Part shown: positions 10,356-18,377 of the stretch, piece by piece
Layout of the letters: every line of letters starts with the position of its first letter
Position numbering within the stretch: the stretch's first letter is position 1
Assembly (NCBI GenBank): GCA_002346745.1
Contig: DEAL01000014.1
Location: 20,084-84,083, forward strand
Direction of reading: 5' to 3'
Length of the DNA: 64,000 nt
Source of the DNA: Candidatus Neomicrothrix sp. UBA2983
GTDB lineage: Bacteria; Actinomycetota; Acidimicrobiia; Acidimicrobiales; MedAcidi-G1
Position numbers and translations under genes: made by a program
The notes under the pieces: model-generated
Told to the model about the DNA's origin: nothing
Database searches by the model: none
The model's input: the letters and a program-made list of their open reading frames with translations, nothing else

Positions 10356-11885
10356 TCAGTGCCGGAAGTGGCGCTCTCCGGTCAGGACCATCGCCATGCC
10401 GGCCTCGTCGGCGGCGGCGATCACCTCGTCGTCGCGTACCGAACCGCCCGGCTGGATGACCGCCGTGGCACCGGCGTCGATGGCGGTGTCGAGGCCGTCC
10501 CGGAACGGGAAGAAGGCGTCGCTGGCGCAGGCGCCGCCGGCCGCCCGACCGTCGGCCTTCTCGGCGGCGATCCGGCCGGCGTCGCGGCGGTTCTGCTGGC
10601 CGGCGCCGATGCCGACGGCGCACCGGTCCTTGGCCAGGACGATGGTGTTGGAGTTGACCCGGGCGGCCACCCGCCAGGCGAACTCGAGGTCGGCCCACTC
10701 GGCGTCGGTGGGCGCCCGCTCGGTGGCGACCCGCCAGCCGGTTCGGTCGAGGGCGCCGTCGTCGCCGACGGCCAGGACGTCGGTGGTCTGCACGAGGAGG
10801 CCGCCGTCGATGCTTCGGACCTCGAGGTCTGGCCAGGTCGGCGCCGGTGCCTCGAGGATGCGGAGGTTGGCCTTCTCCTGGAGCCTCGCCAGGGCGTCGG
10901 CCTCGTAGGCGGGGGCGACGACGACCTCCGTGAACGCCTCGCCCAGGGCCTCGGCCATGGCGAGGGTGACCGGTCGGTTGACGGCGACGATGCCGCCGAA
11001 GGCCGAGACGGGGTCGCAGGCGTGGGCGGCCATGTAGGCGGTGGCGACGTCGTCGCCGATGGCAGCGCCGCACGGGTTGGCGTGCTTGATGACGACGGCT
11101 GCCGACTCGTCACCGAGGCAGTGGGCCAGCCGCCAGGCCGCCTCGGTGTCGAACAGGTTCAGGTACGACATGGCCTTGCCGCCGTGGACGACGGCGTCGT
11201 CCCACCAGCCGCGCTGCCCGATCTCACGGTAGCGGGCGCCCTGCTGGTGGGGGTTCTCGCCGTAGCGCAGGTCGCCGGTCGACTCGAGGGCGAGGTGGAG
11301 GGTCGGCGGCAGCGGTCCGGCGTCGGCGGGGTCGCACTCGTCGAGCCACCGCACGATGGCGGCGTCGTAGGCGGCCGTGTGGGCGAAGGCGGCCCGGGCC
11401 AGGCGGTGCCGGGTGGCGTCGGACAGGGCGCCGTCCGCCCGTAGTTCCTCGAGCACCGGGCCGTAGTCGGCGGGGTCGACGACGATGCCGACGTGGGCGT
11501 GGTTCTTGGCGGCTGCCCGCACCATCGTCGGTCCGCCGATGTCGATCAACTCGATGCCGGGGTCGGAGGTGAACGGGTAGAGGTTGCCGACGACCAGGTC
11601 GATCGGGGTGATCCCCCGGGCCTCGAGGTCGGCCACGTGGTCGGGGTTGGACCGGTCGGCCAGGATGCCGCCGTGGACCATCGGGTGGAGGGTCTTGACC
11701 CGACCGCCGAGCATCTCGGGGGCGCCGGTCACCTCGGTGACCTCGGTGACGGCGACGCCCTCGCCGGCCAGCAGGGTGGCGGTGCCGCCGCTCGAGACGA
11801 TCTCCCAACCCAGGCCGACGAGTCCCCGCGCGAGGTCGACGATCCCGGCCTTGTCGTAGACGGACAAGAGGGCGCGGGGACTCAT
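10356..11885 (-). CDS. purH: AICAR transformylase/IMP cyclohydrolase
   Basis: 509-residue bifunctional enzyme for the last two steps of IMP synthesis. The N-terminal IMP cyclohydrolase domain (about 1-190) has SVYDKAGIVDLA and GGRVKTLHPMVHGG. The transformylase domain contains GENPHQQGARY near 215 and the catalytic KHANPCG near 260, and ends with the conserved VTQPGGSVRDDEVI-type region (here IQPGGSVRDDEVI). The ATG overlaps the purN stop as ATGA, so it is translated from the purN-purH transcript. Confidence 0.97.
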   Translation of the reverse strand: MSPRALLSVYDKAGIVDLARGLVGLGWEIVSSGGTATLLAGEGVAVTEVTEVTGAPEMLGGRVKTLHPMVHGGILADRSNPDHVADLEARGITPIDLVVGNLYPFTSDPGIELIDIGGPTMVRAAAKNHAHVGIVVDPADYGPVLEELRADGALSDATRHRLARAAFAHTAAYDAAIVRWLDECDPADAGPLPPTLHLALESTGDLRYGENPHQQGARYREIGQRGWWDDAVVHGGKAMSYLNLFDTEAAWRLAHCLGDESAAVVIKHANPCGAAIGDDVATAYMAAHACDPVSAFGGIVAVNRPVTLAMAEALGEAFTEVVVAPAYEADALARLQEKANLRILEAPAPTWPDLEVRSIDGGLLVQTTDVLAVGDDGALDRTGWRVATERAPTDAEWADLEFAWRVAARVNSNTIVLAKDRCAVGIGAGQQNRRDAGRIAAEKADGRAAGGACASDAFFPFRDGLDTAIDAGATAVIQPGGSVRDDEVIAAADEAGMAMVLTGERHFRH

Positions 11886-12457
11886 TCGGGGGCTCCTTGG
11901 GGTGGCGGTGTGTCGAGCAGGCTGCGGATGGTGCCGACGTAGAGCCGCCGTTCGACCGTCTTGATCCGCTCGTGGAGGGAGGCCACGTCGTCGTCGGGCA
12001 GCACCGGCACGGTCTCCTGGGCGAGGATCGGGCCGGCGTCGACCTCCAGCTCGGCGAGGTGGACGGTGCAGCCCGTCACCGGCACCCCGTGGTCGAGCGC
12101 CTTCTCGACGGCGTGCCAGCCGGGGAACGCCGGCAGCAGCGACGGGTGGGTGTTGAGGATCCGTCCGGCGTAACGGTCGTAGATGGGCTGCTCGAGGATC
12201 GTGCCGAAGCCGGCCATGGCGACCAGTTGGATCCCGGCAGCCTCGAGTTCGGCCGTGAGCCGCTCGGTGTAGGCCACCCTGTCGAAGTCGTCGCCGAAGG
12301 TGTCCCGCTCGACGACCGTGGCGGGGATGCCGTGCCCGGCGGCCAACTCGACGGCCCGGCAGGGCCGGTCAGCGACCACCAGCGCGACCGGCAGGTCGGC
12401 GTCGACCATGGCGTCGAGGATCGTCCCCGTGCCGGAGACCAGGACCGCGAGCCTCAT
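11882..12457 (-). CDS. purN: GAR transformylase
   Basis: 191-residue phosphoribosylglycinamide formyltransferase, step three of purine synthesis, using 10-formyl-THF made by FolD. It starts MRLAVLVSGTGT (the phosphate-binding SGxGT loop) and carries the catalytic block NTHPSLLPAFPG and the downstream Asp in VDAGPILAQ. The ATG at 12457 is chosen because the homology begins exactly there and a TAGGGT hexamer lies 7 nt upstream. It is co-transcribed and overlapping with purH. Confidence 0.96.
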   Translation of the reverse strand: MRLAVLVSGTGTILDAMVDADLPVALVVADRPCRAVELAAGHGIPATVVERDTFGDDFDRVAYTERLTAELEAAGIQLVAMAGFGTILEQPIYDRYAGRILNTHPSLLPAFPGWHAVEKALDHGVPVTGCTVHLAELEVDAGPILAQETVPVLPDDDVASLHERIKTVERRLYVGTIRSLLDTPPPQGAPE

Positions 12458-12464
12458 GCCGGCG

Positions 12465-12470
12465 ACCCTA
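12465..12470 (-). promoter_or_regulatory. -10-like TAGGGT for purN-purH
   Basis: TAGGGT on the minus strand, 7 nt before the purN ATG. Confidence 0.5.
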
Positions 12471-12515
12471 CCCCTGCGGGTTGTCGGGTCGATCCGGTTT
12501 CCGGCGTCGGTTCGG

Positions 12516-13400
12516 CTAGAGCGAGGCGACGATCTCGGCCATGAGCTCGCCGGCCTCGGTCGGGTTCTGCCCGACCAGGGCGCCTGCCTCGCGCAGCGCC
12601 GCCATCTTGGCGTCGGCCGTGCCCTTCCCACCCGAGACGATGGCACCGGCGTGGCCCATCTTCTTGCCAGGGGGGGCGGTCACGCCGGCCACGTAGGCGG
12701 CAACCGGCTTGGTCATGTGGTCGCGGATGAAGGTGGCGGCCTCCTCCTCGGCCGAGCCCCCGATCTCGCCGATCATCATGACGGCCTTCGTCTCGGGGTC
12801 GGCTTCGAACGCCTCGAGGCAGTCGATGAAGCTGGTGCCGGGCACCGGGTCGCCGCCGATGCCGACGCAGGTCGTGCAGCCGATGTCCTTCTCCTTGAGC
12901 TCGTAGAGGGCCTGGTAGGTGAGGGTGCCGGAGCGGCTGACGATGCCGACCGGACCGCCGGGGAGGGCGATGTGGCCGGCAGTGATACCGATGTTGCAGC
13001 GTCCGGGGGAGATGATCCCGGGGCAGTTGGGGCCAAGCAGCTGAACGTTCGGAAAGTCGCGGCGCAGCCGGTTGTAGAGGCGGGCCTCGTCGTGGGCGGG
13101 CACGCCCTCGGTGATGGCGACCACGAACTCGACGCCGCCCTCGGCGGCCTCCAGCACGGCGTCGTGCACGCCGGGTGCCGGGATGAAGATGCACGAGGCG
13201 GTGGCGCCGGTGGCGTCGACCGCGTCAGCGACGGTGGCGAAGATCGGGACGCCGTCGACGTCAGTGCCGGCCTTCCTCGGGTTGGTGCCGGCCACGACCT
13301 GCGTGCCGTAGTCCCGGTTGAGCAGGCCGTAGTAGCGGCCCTGGCTGCCGGTCAGCCCCTGGTAGACGACCTTGGTGTTCTCGTCGACGAAGATGCTCAT
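12516..13400 (-). CDS. sucD: Succinyl-CoA synthetase alpha subunit
   Basis: 294-residue ADP/GDP-forming succinyl-CoA ligase alpha subunit of the TCA cycle. It has the CoA-binding Rossmann start with YQGLTGSQGRYYG, the segment LLGPNCPGIISPG, and the phosphorylated-His loop GKKMGHAGAIVSGGKGTA. The ATG overlaps the sucC stop as ATGA (13397-13400), so it is translated directly after the beta subunit with which it forms the enzyme. Confidence 0.97.
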   Translation of the reverse strand: MSIFVDENTKVVYQGLTGSQGRYYGLLNRDYGTQVVAGTNPRKAGTDVDGVPIFATVADAVDATGATASCIFIPAPGVHDAVLEAAEGGVEFVVAITEGVPAHDEARLYNRLRRDFPNVQLLGPNCPGIISPGRCNIGITAGHIALPGGPVGIVSRSGTLTYQALYELKEKDIGCTTCVGIGGDPVPGTSFIDCLEAFEADPETKAVMMIGEIGGSAEEEAATFIRDHMTKPVAAYVAGVTAPPGKKMGHAGAIVSGGKGTADAKMAALREAGALVGQNPTEAGELMAEIVASL

Positions 13401-14557
13401 GCGCCCGTCTCCTCGGTGGCGCCGGCCAGTTCGACCGCTCGCCGTGCGGCCGAGAGCATGTCGGGCGCCATCTGGAGCGAGTCGGAGAGGTGCGGCTCGA
13501 GGATGGCCCGCCCCTCGTCGGCGTTGGTGCCGTCCAGCCGGATGACGATGGGCGCCCCGATGTCGACCCGGTCGAGCGCCTCGACGATGCCGTTGGCGAC
13601 CTCCTCGCCGCGGGTGATGCCGCCGAAGATGTTGATGAAGATGGAGCGGACGGCCGGGTCGTTGTTGATGACCTCGAGGGCACCTGCCATGACGTCGGCG
13701 TTGGCGCCACCCCCGATGTCGAGGAAGTTGGCGGGGCTGCCACCCACCTGGTTGACGACATCGACGGTGGACATGGCGAGGCCGGCGCCGTTGGCGATCA
13801 CCCCGACCGAACCGTCCAGGCCGACGTACTGGAGTCCCTTCGCATGGGCGGCGGTCTCGCGCTCGTCGCGGGGCTGGGTCTCGTCGTAGGCCGCGTATGA
13901 CTCGTGGCGGAAGGTCGAGTTGCCGTCGAGCGTGACCTTGGCGTCGAGGACGTGGACCCGGCCGTCGTCGGTGAGGATCAGGGGGTTGACCTCGACGAGG
14001 TCGGCGTCGCCCTCGACGTAGGCCCGGTAGAGCTGCTGGAGGATGACCACGGTGCCCTCGACGGCCGCGTCCGACAGGCCGGCCGCGGCGACCCACTGGC
14101 GGGCGGTGCCCTCGTCGAGCCCGTCGATGGTGTCGACCCAGATCTTGGCGATGGCGTCGGGGTTCTCCTCGGCCACGGCCTCGATCTCGACGCCGCCCTC
14201 GACGGACAGCATCCCGAGGTGCTTCTTGGCGGAGCGGTCGAGTGTGAAGGAGGCGTAGTACTCCTCGGCGATGTCGGAGGCCTTCTCGATCCAGACGCGA
14301 CCCACCACGTGGCCCGAGATGTCCAGCCCGAGGATGTTGCCGGCGTGCTCGCGGACGTCGTCGACGGTGGCAGCGAACTTGACGCCGCCGGCCTTGCCCC
14401 GGCCACCGGTGTGGACCTGGGCCTTGACCATGACGGGCATGCCGAGCCGTTCGGCGGCGGCCACGGCCTCGTCGACGGTGAAGGCAACCTCGCCGTCGGA
14501 TACGGGCATGCCGTAGCCGGCGAAGAACTGCTTGCCCTGGTATTCGAAAAGGTCCAC
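13397..14557 (-). CDS. sucC: Succinyl-CoA synthetase beta subunit
   Basis: 386-residue beta subunit with an ATP-grasp N-terminal half (VDLFEYQGKQFF start; VKAQVHTGGRGKAGGVK nucleotide loop) and a C-terminal CoA-ligase half containing the FLDIGGGAN phosphate helix and NIFGGITRGEEVA. The GTG start has GGGAGC about 5 nt upstream, so unlike many neighbours this mRNA has a leader. The divergent 166-bp gap to the plus-strand gene at 14724 must hold promoters for both directions. Confidence 0.96.
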   Translation of the reverse strand: MDLFEYQGKQFFAGYGMPVSDGEVAFTVDEAVAAAERLGMPVMVKAQVHTGGRGKAGGVKFAATVDDVREHAGNILGLDISGHVVGRVWIEKASDIAEEYYASFTLDRSAKKHLGMLSVEGGVEIEAVAEENPDAIAKIWVDTIDGLDEGTARQWVAAAGLSDAAVEGTVVILQQLYRAYVEGDADLVEVNPLILTDDGRVHVLDAKVTLDGNSTFRHESYAAYDETQPRDERETAAHAKGLQYVGLDGSVGVIANGAGLAMSTVDVVNQVGGSPANFLDIGGGANADVMAGALEVINNDPAVRSIFINIFGGITRGEEVANGIVEALDRVDIGAPIVIRLDGTNADEGRAILEPHLSDSLQMAPDMLSAARRAVELAGATEETGA

Positions 14558-14723
14558 GAGGTGCTCCCGTTGGTCGCGGCGTGCGGTCCCGGCCCGGGGT
14601 ACGTCGAGTCGGGTCGCCCCGGCGATACTAGGCAGCGCCCGTGGGCGGCACCCCAGTGCGCCGACGGGCCATGCGTCACACCAGTCCACCCATCGAGTTG
14701 CCGAGTCGCAGGAGGGATCCCAC

Positions 14724-15200
14724 GTGCCCGTCGCCCAGGGCGTCTCGTTCGACACCCGTCGTGCGGTACTCATTGGCCTGGCCGGCCTCGCCTCGGCCGT
14801 CGGCCTGCTGGTGCTGATGCTGTGGCTGGCCGGTAGCAAGCCGTCGCTGGAGGTTCGGCTCGGCGACAGCGACTTCCGGGGCATCGACGCCGCCGACCTG
14901 GCCGAGGAGATCGCCGACAACGGACCGGTGCCGTTCCCGGACCTGGTCGGCCGGGACCGTCCGATCTGGGTCACCCACGCCGGCGCCGACCCGACGACCG
15001 GCTGGTTCGCCTTCTTCGCCCGGGTGCCGGGCGTCAGCGCCGACTGCCTCGTGCAGTGGGACGCCGACCAACACCTCTTCTTCGACTCTTGCGAACCGTC
15101 GGCCACGTTCCCGCCCGACGGTGCCGGGCTGGAACAATTGGCCTGGCGGGTGGAGGGCGGCGAACTGCGCATAGCGATCAACGACCCGGACCGAGACTGA
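14724..15200 (+). CDS. Membrane-anchored protein with possible degenerate Rieske fold
   Basis: 158-residue protein with one N-terminal membrane helix (about residues 14-37) and an extracytoplasmic domain; a GGAGGG Shine-Dalgarno precedes the GTG. The spacing of CLVQWDADQHLFFDSC followed by a TFPPDG turn recalls the two cluster-binding loops of Rieske proteins, but the paired Cys-x-His ligands are missing, so a 2Fe-2S centre is unlikely. This resemblance is tentative. It leads a plus-strand run with alaX 13 nt downstream. Function unknown. Confidence 0.7.
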   Translation: MPVAQGVSFDTRRAVLIGLAGLASAVGLLVLMLWLAGSKPSLEVRLGDSDFRGIDAADLAEEIADNGPVPFPDLVGRDRPIWVTHAGADPTTGWFAFFARVPGVSADCLVQWDADQHLFFDSCEPSATFPPDGAGLEQLAWRVEGGELRIAINDPDRD

Positions 15201-15213
15201 GGAGACCACACAG

Positions 15214-15927
15214 GTGACCGAGAAGCTGTACCTGCGCGACGCCGACCTGCGGTCGTTCGATGCGGCCGTCGTGGCAGTCGACGGCCAGCGCGTCGAGCTG
15301 GACCGCACCGCCTTCTACGCCACCAGCGGCGGCCAGCCCCACGACACCGGCCACCTCATCTGGGCCACCGGCGCCGCCCAGGTGCTGGACGTGACCGCCG
15401 ACGGGGACCGGGTCCTGCACGCGCTGGCCGGGCCGGTCCCGGAGGTGGGCGCCACCGTGACCGGGGAGGTCGACGACGAGCGCCGACGCCACATGATGCG
15501 CACCCACACCGCCATGCACATCCTGTGCGGGGTGATCTGGCGGGACTGGCTGCGGGTCGTGACGGGCGGGAACATGGACGCCCTGTCGGGTCGCATGGAC
15601 TTCGAGTTCGCCGAACTGCCGGTGGACTTCGCTGCCGACCTGGAAGAGCGGTGCAACGTCGAGATCGCCGCCGACCGGGAGGTCCGGGTCTCGTTCCTGG
15701 ACCGTGGGGAGGCGGTGCTGGACCGCGACCTGATCCGGACCAAGGTCAACCTGATCCCCGACCATGTCACCGAGATCCGCCTGGTGGACATCGTGGGCCT
15801 GGACCGGCAGGCCGATGGTGGCACGCACGTCTCGTCCACCGGGCAGGTCGGTCGTCTGGAGGTCACCAAGACCGAGTCGAAGGGCAAAGGCTTCAAGCGC
15901 GTGCGCTTCGTACTGCACGACGGATAG
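15214..15927 (+). CDS. alaX: Alanyl-tRNA trans-editing protein AlaX
   Basis: 237-residue free-standing editing domain of the alanyl-tRNA synthetase type, expected to hydrolyse Ser-tRNA(Ala) or Gly-tRNA(Ala). An N-terminal OB-like barrel contains FYATSGGQPHDTG; the zinc site begins with HTAMH (His98, His102). The second half, normally CxxxH, reads DGGTH (Asp201, His205), so one ligand is Asp rather than Cys. Length fits the medium AlaX class. A GAGGAG Shine-Dalgarno precedes the GTG, and the short gap to the upstream gene suggests co-transcription. Confidence 0.9.
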   Translation: MTEKLYLRDADLRSFDAAVVAVDGQRVELDRTAFYATSGGQPHDTGHLIWATGAAQVLDVTADGDRVLHALAGPVPEVGATVTGEVDDERRRHMMRTHTAMHILCGVIWRDWLRVVTGGNMDALSGRMDFEFAELPVDFAADLEERCNVEIAADREVRVSFLDRGEAVLDRDLIRTKVNLIPDHVTEIRLVDIVGLDRQADGGTHVSSTGQVGRLEVTKTESKGKGFKRVRFVLHDG

Positions 15928-15988
15928 CAGCGGTTCCCGAGAGCCCTGCGGACGAGATGGAGGAAACTGCCACCATGGGGAGTCAGCG

Positions 15989-17572
15989 ATGAGCGCCACC
16001 GGGTTGGAGTCCGGTTCCGCGCCCTCGCGGCGCTGGCACGACCTCGACGCGCTGCGCGGCTTCGCCATGCTGCTTGGCATCGGCCTGCACGCCGCCCTCG
16101 CCTTCATCCCCTCTTTCTGGCCGGTGCAGGACCGGACCGTCAGCACCGACGGGTGGTTCGACGAGTTCCTGGCGGGCGTCCACGCCTTCCGGATGCCGCT
16201 GTTCTTCCTGCTCAGCGGCTTCTTCACGGCGATGCTCTGGCGTCGCCGCGGCCTGGCGGCCCTCGTGTCGCACCGGGCCCGCCGGGTGGCCCTTCCGCTG
16301 CTGGTCGGCCTAGTGACGATCATCCCGGCCATGGACTGGGTGTCGGAACGCGCCGCAGAGCGGGGCATCGCCGACTATGCGACGGCCGCCGCCGAGAAGG
16401 GGGACATCTGGCTGCCAATATGGCTGGGCCAGCACGATGCCATTGCGGTCTCCGTCGCCAACGGCGCAGACGTCGACGAACGCAGCGAGACCAGGGACAC
16501 GCCGCTGCACCTGGCGGCATTCCTGGACCAGCCCGAGGCGACGAAGTCGCTGTTGGACCTTGGCGCCGACTACCGCCTCCGCAACAAGGACGACGCCGAT
16601 CCGTTGACGGTGGCGATCTGGATCGGGTCGGACTCGGTCGCCGACCAGCTCGTGGCTGCGGGTGCCGTGGACCGGCGCGACGTCGGAGAGCAGTGGAGCG
16701 ACCTGGGATGGTTCGGCAGCGGCGCCGAATTCAGGCAGATGATCCTCGAGCCCACAGTCGAGGACGACACCGGACTGGAGTCGTGGATCGACCAGTTCCA
16801 CCACTTGTGGTTCCTGTGGTTCCTGTGCTGGATGGTCGCCGGCTTCGTCGTCGTGGCGCCTGCCGTCGAGAGCCTCGGCCAATCGATCACCTCGGTTCGG
16901 GTGCAGCGGCGACTGCTCTGGTTGGCGTTTCCCCTGACGCTCCTGCTCCAGTACCGGATGGAGGGCGTCGCCGGAGAGCCGGCGTTCGGACCCGACACCT
17001 CCACGGGCCTGCGGCCCGCCCTCCACGTGATCCTCTACTACGCCGTCTTCTTCGGCTACGGGGCAGTCCTCTACGGGGCGCGCACCGACGACGGCGAGCC
17101 CCTGGTCGACCGGCTGGGCCGCCACTGGATGCTCGTCCTTCCCGCCACGGTGCTACTGGTCTTCCCGCTGGCGCTGGTCACCACCAACGAGTGGGCGGAC
17201 CGGGATGCCGGCGTCGTGCTCCAGGCGGTCTTCTGCTGGGGGATGGTGTTCGGCCTGATCGGCCTGTTCCGGCGCCTGCTGGCCAAACCGCGCGCCTGGG
17301 TGCGGTGGCTCTCCGACTCCTCCTACTGGATGTACCTGGCGCACCTGCCGCTGGTGATCCTCGCCCAGGACCTGACCAGGTCCTGGGACCTCCCGGCCAC
17401 CGCCAAGTTCCTGATGGTCTGCTGGACAGTGACGGCCGTGCTGTTCGTCGCCTATCGCTGGGTGGTGCGCCCCTCGCCGATCGGCTGGATGCTCAATGGC
17501 CGACTGCCCCGCAAGGTTCCCGACCCGAATGCGCCAACGTCGGCTGTGGCGCCGGCGCCAACTGGCGGCTGA
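15989..17572 (+). CDS. Acyltransferase-3 family protein with ankyrin insertion
   Basis: 527-residue polytopic membrane acyltransferase of the Acyl_transf_3 (OPG/O-acyltransferase) family. It opens with the family's RRWHDLDALRGFAMLLGIGLH block, whose His is the likely catalytic residue, and continues with FRMPLFFLLSGFF and about ten membrane helices to residue 500. Between the third and fourth helices (about residues 146-230) sits a soluble ankyrin-repeat unit that most family members lack. The start is ATG at 15989, where the homology begins. Downstream is an SDR gene 19 nt away. Substrate unknown; cell-surface glycan or lipid acylation is typical. Confidence 0.85.
   Translation: MSATGLESGSAPSRRWHDLDALRGFAMLLGIGLHAALAFIPSFWPVQDRTVSTDGWFDEFLAGVHAFRMPLFFLLSGFFTAMLWRRRGLAALVSHRARRVALPLLVGLVTIIPAMDWVSERAAERGIADYATAAAEKGDIWLPIWLGQHDAIAVSVANGADVDERSETRDTPLHLAAFLDQPEATKSLLDLGADYRLRNKDDADPLTVAIWIGSDSVADQLVAAGAVDRRDVGEQWSDLGWFGSGAEFRQMILEPTVEDDTGLESWIDQFHHLWFLWFLCWMVAGFVVVAPAVESLGQSITSVRVQRRLLWLAFPLTLLLQYRMEGVAGEPAFGPDTSTGLRPALHVILYYAVFFGYGAVLYGARTDDGEPLVDRLGRHWMLVLPATVLLVFPLALVTTNEWADRDAGVVLQAVFCWGMVFGLIGLFRRLLAKPRAWVRWLSDSSYWMYLAHLPLVILAQDLTRSWDLPATAKFLMVCWTVTAVLFVAYRWVVRPSPIGWMLNGRLPRKVPDPNAPTSAVAPAPTGG
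16424..16678 (+). other. Ankyrin-repeat insertion inside the acyltransferase
   Basis: Encodes about 85 residues with two to three ankyrin units: VANGADVDERSETRDTPLHLA, then LLDLGADYRLRNKDDADPL, then LVAAGAVD. The TPLHLA and GAD turn motifs are diagnostic. It falls between membrane helices in the acyltransferase frame. Confidence 0.8.
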
Positions 17573-17591
17573 GACGCGCGACAATTCACCG

Positions 17592-18365
17592 ATGCGACTC
17601 GAGGGGAAGGCAGCGTTGGTCACCGGCGGCGCACAGGGCATCGGGCGCGAGAGTGCACTGCTGTTCGCCGCAGAGGGGGCCCGGGTCGCCGTCGTCGACA
17701 TGAACCTGGATGGTGCCCGGGCGGTGGCCGACGAGATCGTCGCCGCCGGCGGCGAGGCCGTCGCCCTCGGCGCCGATGTGTCGGTCGATGCCGACGTGGC
17801 CGCCATGGTCGCCGGCACCGAGGAGGCCTTCGGCGCCCTCCACGTGCTGTTCAACAACGCCGGGATCATGCACCACGACGACGGCGACGCCCAGCAGACC
17901 TCCGACGAGGTTTGGCAGCGCACCATCGACGTCAACCTGAAGGGCGTCTGGCTGGGGTGCCGGCACGGGATTCCCGCCCTGCGCCGGGCCGGCGGCGGCT
18001 CGGTGATCAACACCGCCAGCTTCGTGGCCATCGTGGGCGCCGCCACGCCCCAGATCGCCTACACCGCCTCCAAGGGGGGTGTGCTGGCGATGACCCGGGA
18101 ACTCGCCGTCGTCCACGCCCGCGAGGACATCCGGGTCAACGCCCTGTGTCCGGGGCCGCTGCGCACCGAACTGCTGATGTCGTTCCTCGACACCGAGGAG
18201 AAGCGCCAGCGCCGGCTGGTCCACGTTCCGATGGGGCGCTTCGGCGAGGCCTCCGAGATGGCGAGGGCAGCCCTGTGGCTGGCCTCCGACGAGTCGTCGT
18301 ACACGACCGGCGCCGACTTCGTGGTCGACGGCGGGCTGACTGCCGCCTACGTCACCCCCGAATGA
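17592..18365 (+). CDS. Short-chain dehydrogenase/reductase
   Basis: 257-residue classical SDR oxidoreductase. It has the cofactor motif TGGAQGIG (residues 11-18), Asp36 after the second strand suggesting NAD preference, NNAG (88-91), and the catalytic Ser143, Tyr157 and Lys161 (YTASK). It ends with the usual TGADFVVDGGLTA. It follows the acyltransferase by 19 nt and probably shares its transcript. The substrate is not deducible. Confidence 0.88.
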   Translation: MRLEGKAALVTGGAQGIGRESALLFAAEGARVAVVDMNLDGARAVADEIVAAGGEAVALGADVSVDADVAAMVAGTEEAFGALHVLFNNAGIMHHDDGDAQQTSDEVWQRTIDVNLKGVWLGCRHGIPALRRAGGGSVINTASFVAIVGAATPQIAYTASKGGVLAMTRELAVVHAREDIRVNALCPGPLRTELLMSFLDTEEKRQRRLVHVPMGRFGEASEMARAALWLASDESSYTTGADFVVDGGLTAAYVTPE

Positions 18366-18377
18366 CCGCGGTGCCGG

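Noticed and set aside
12516..15211. Longer N-terminal extensions of sucD and sucC
   Set aside because: Family homology starts exactly at the ATG at 13400 and the GTG at 14557; the extensions are antisense-like sequence. The sucC-sucD ATGA overlap and the Shine-Dalgarno support the shorter forms.
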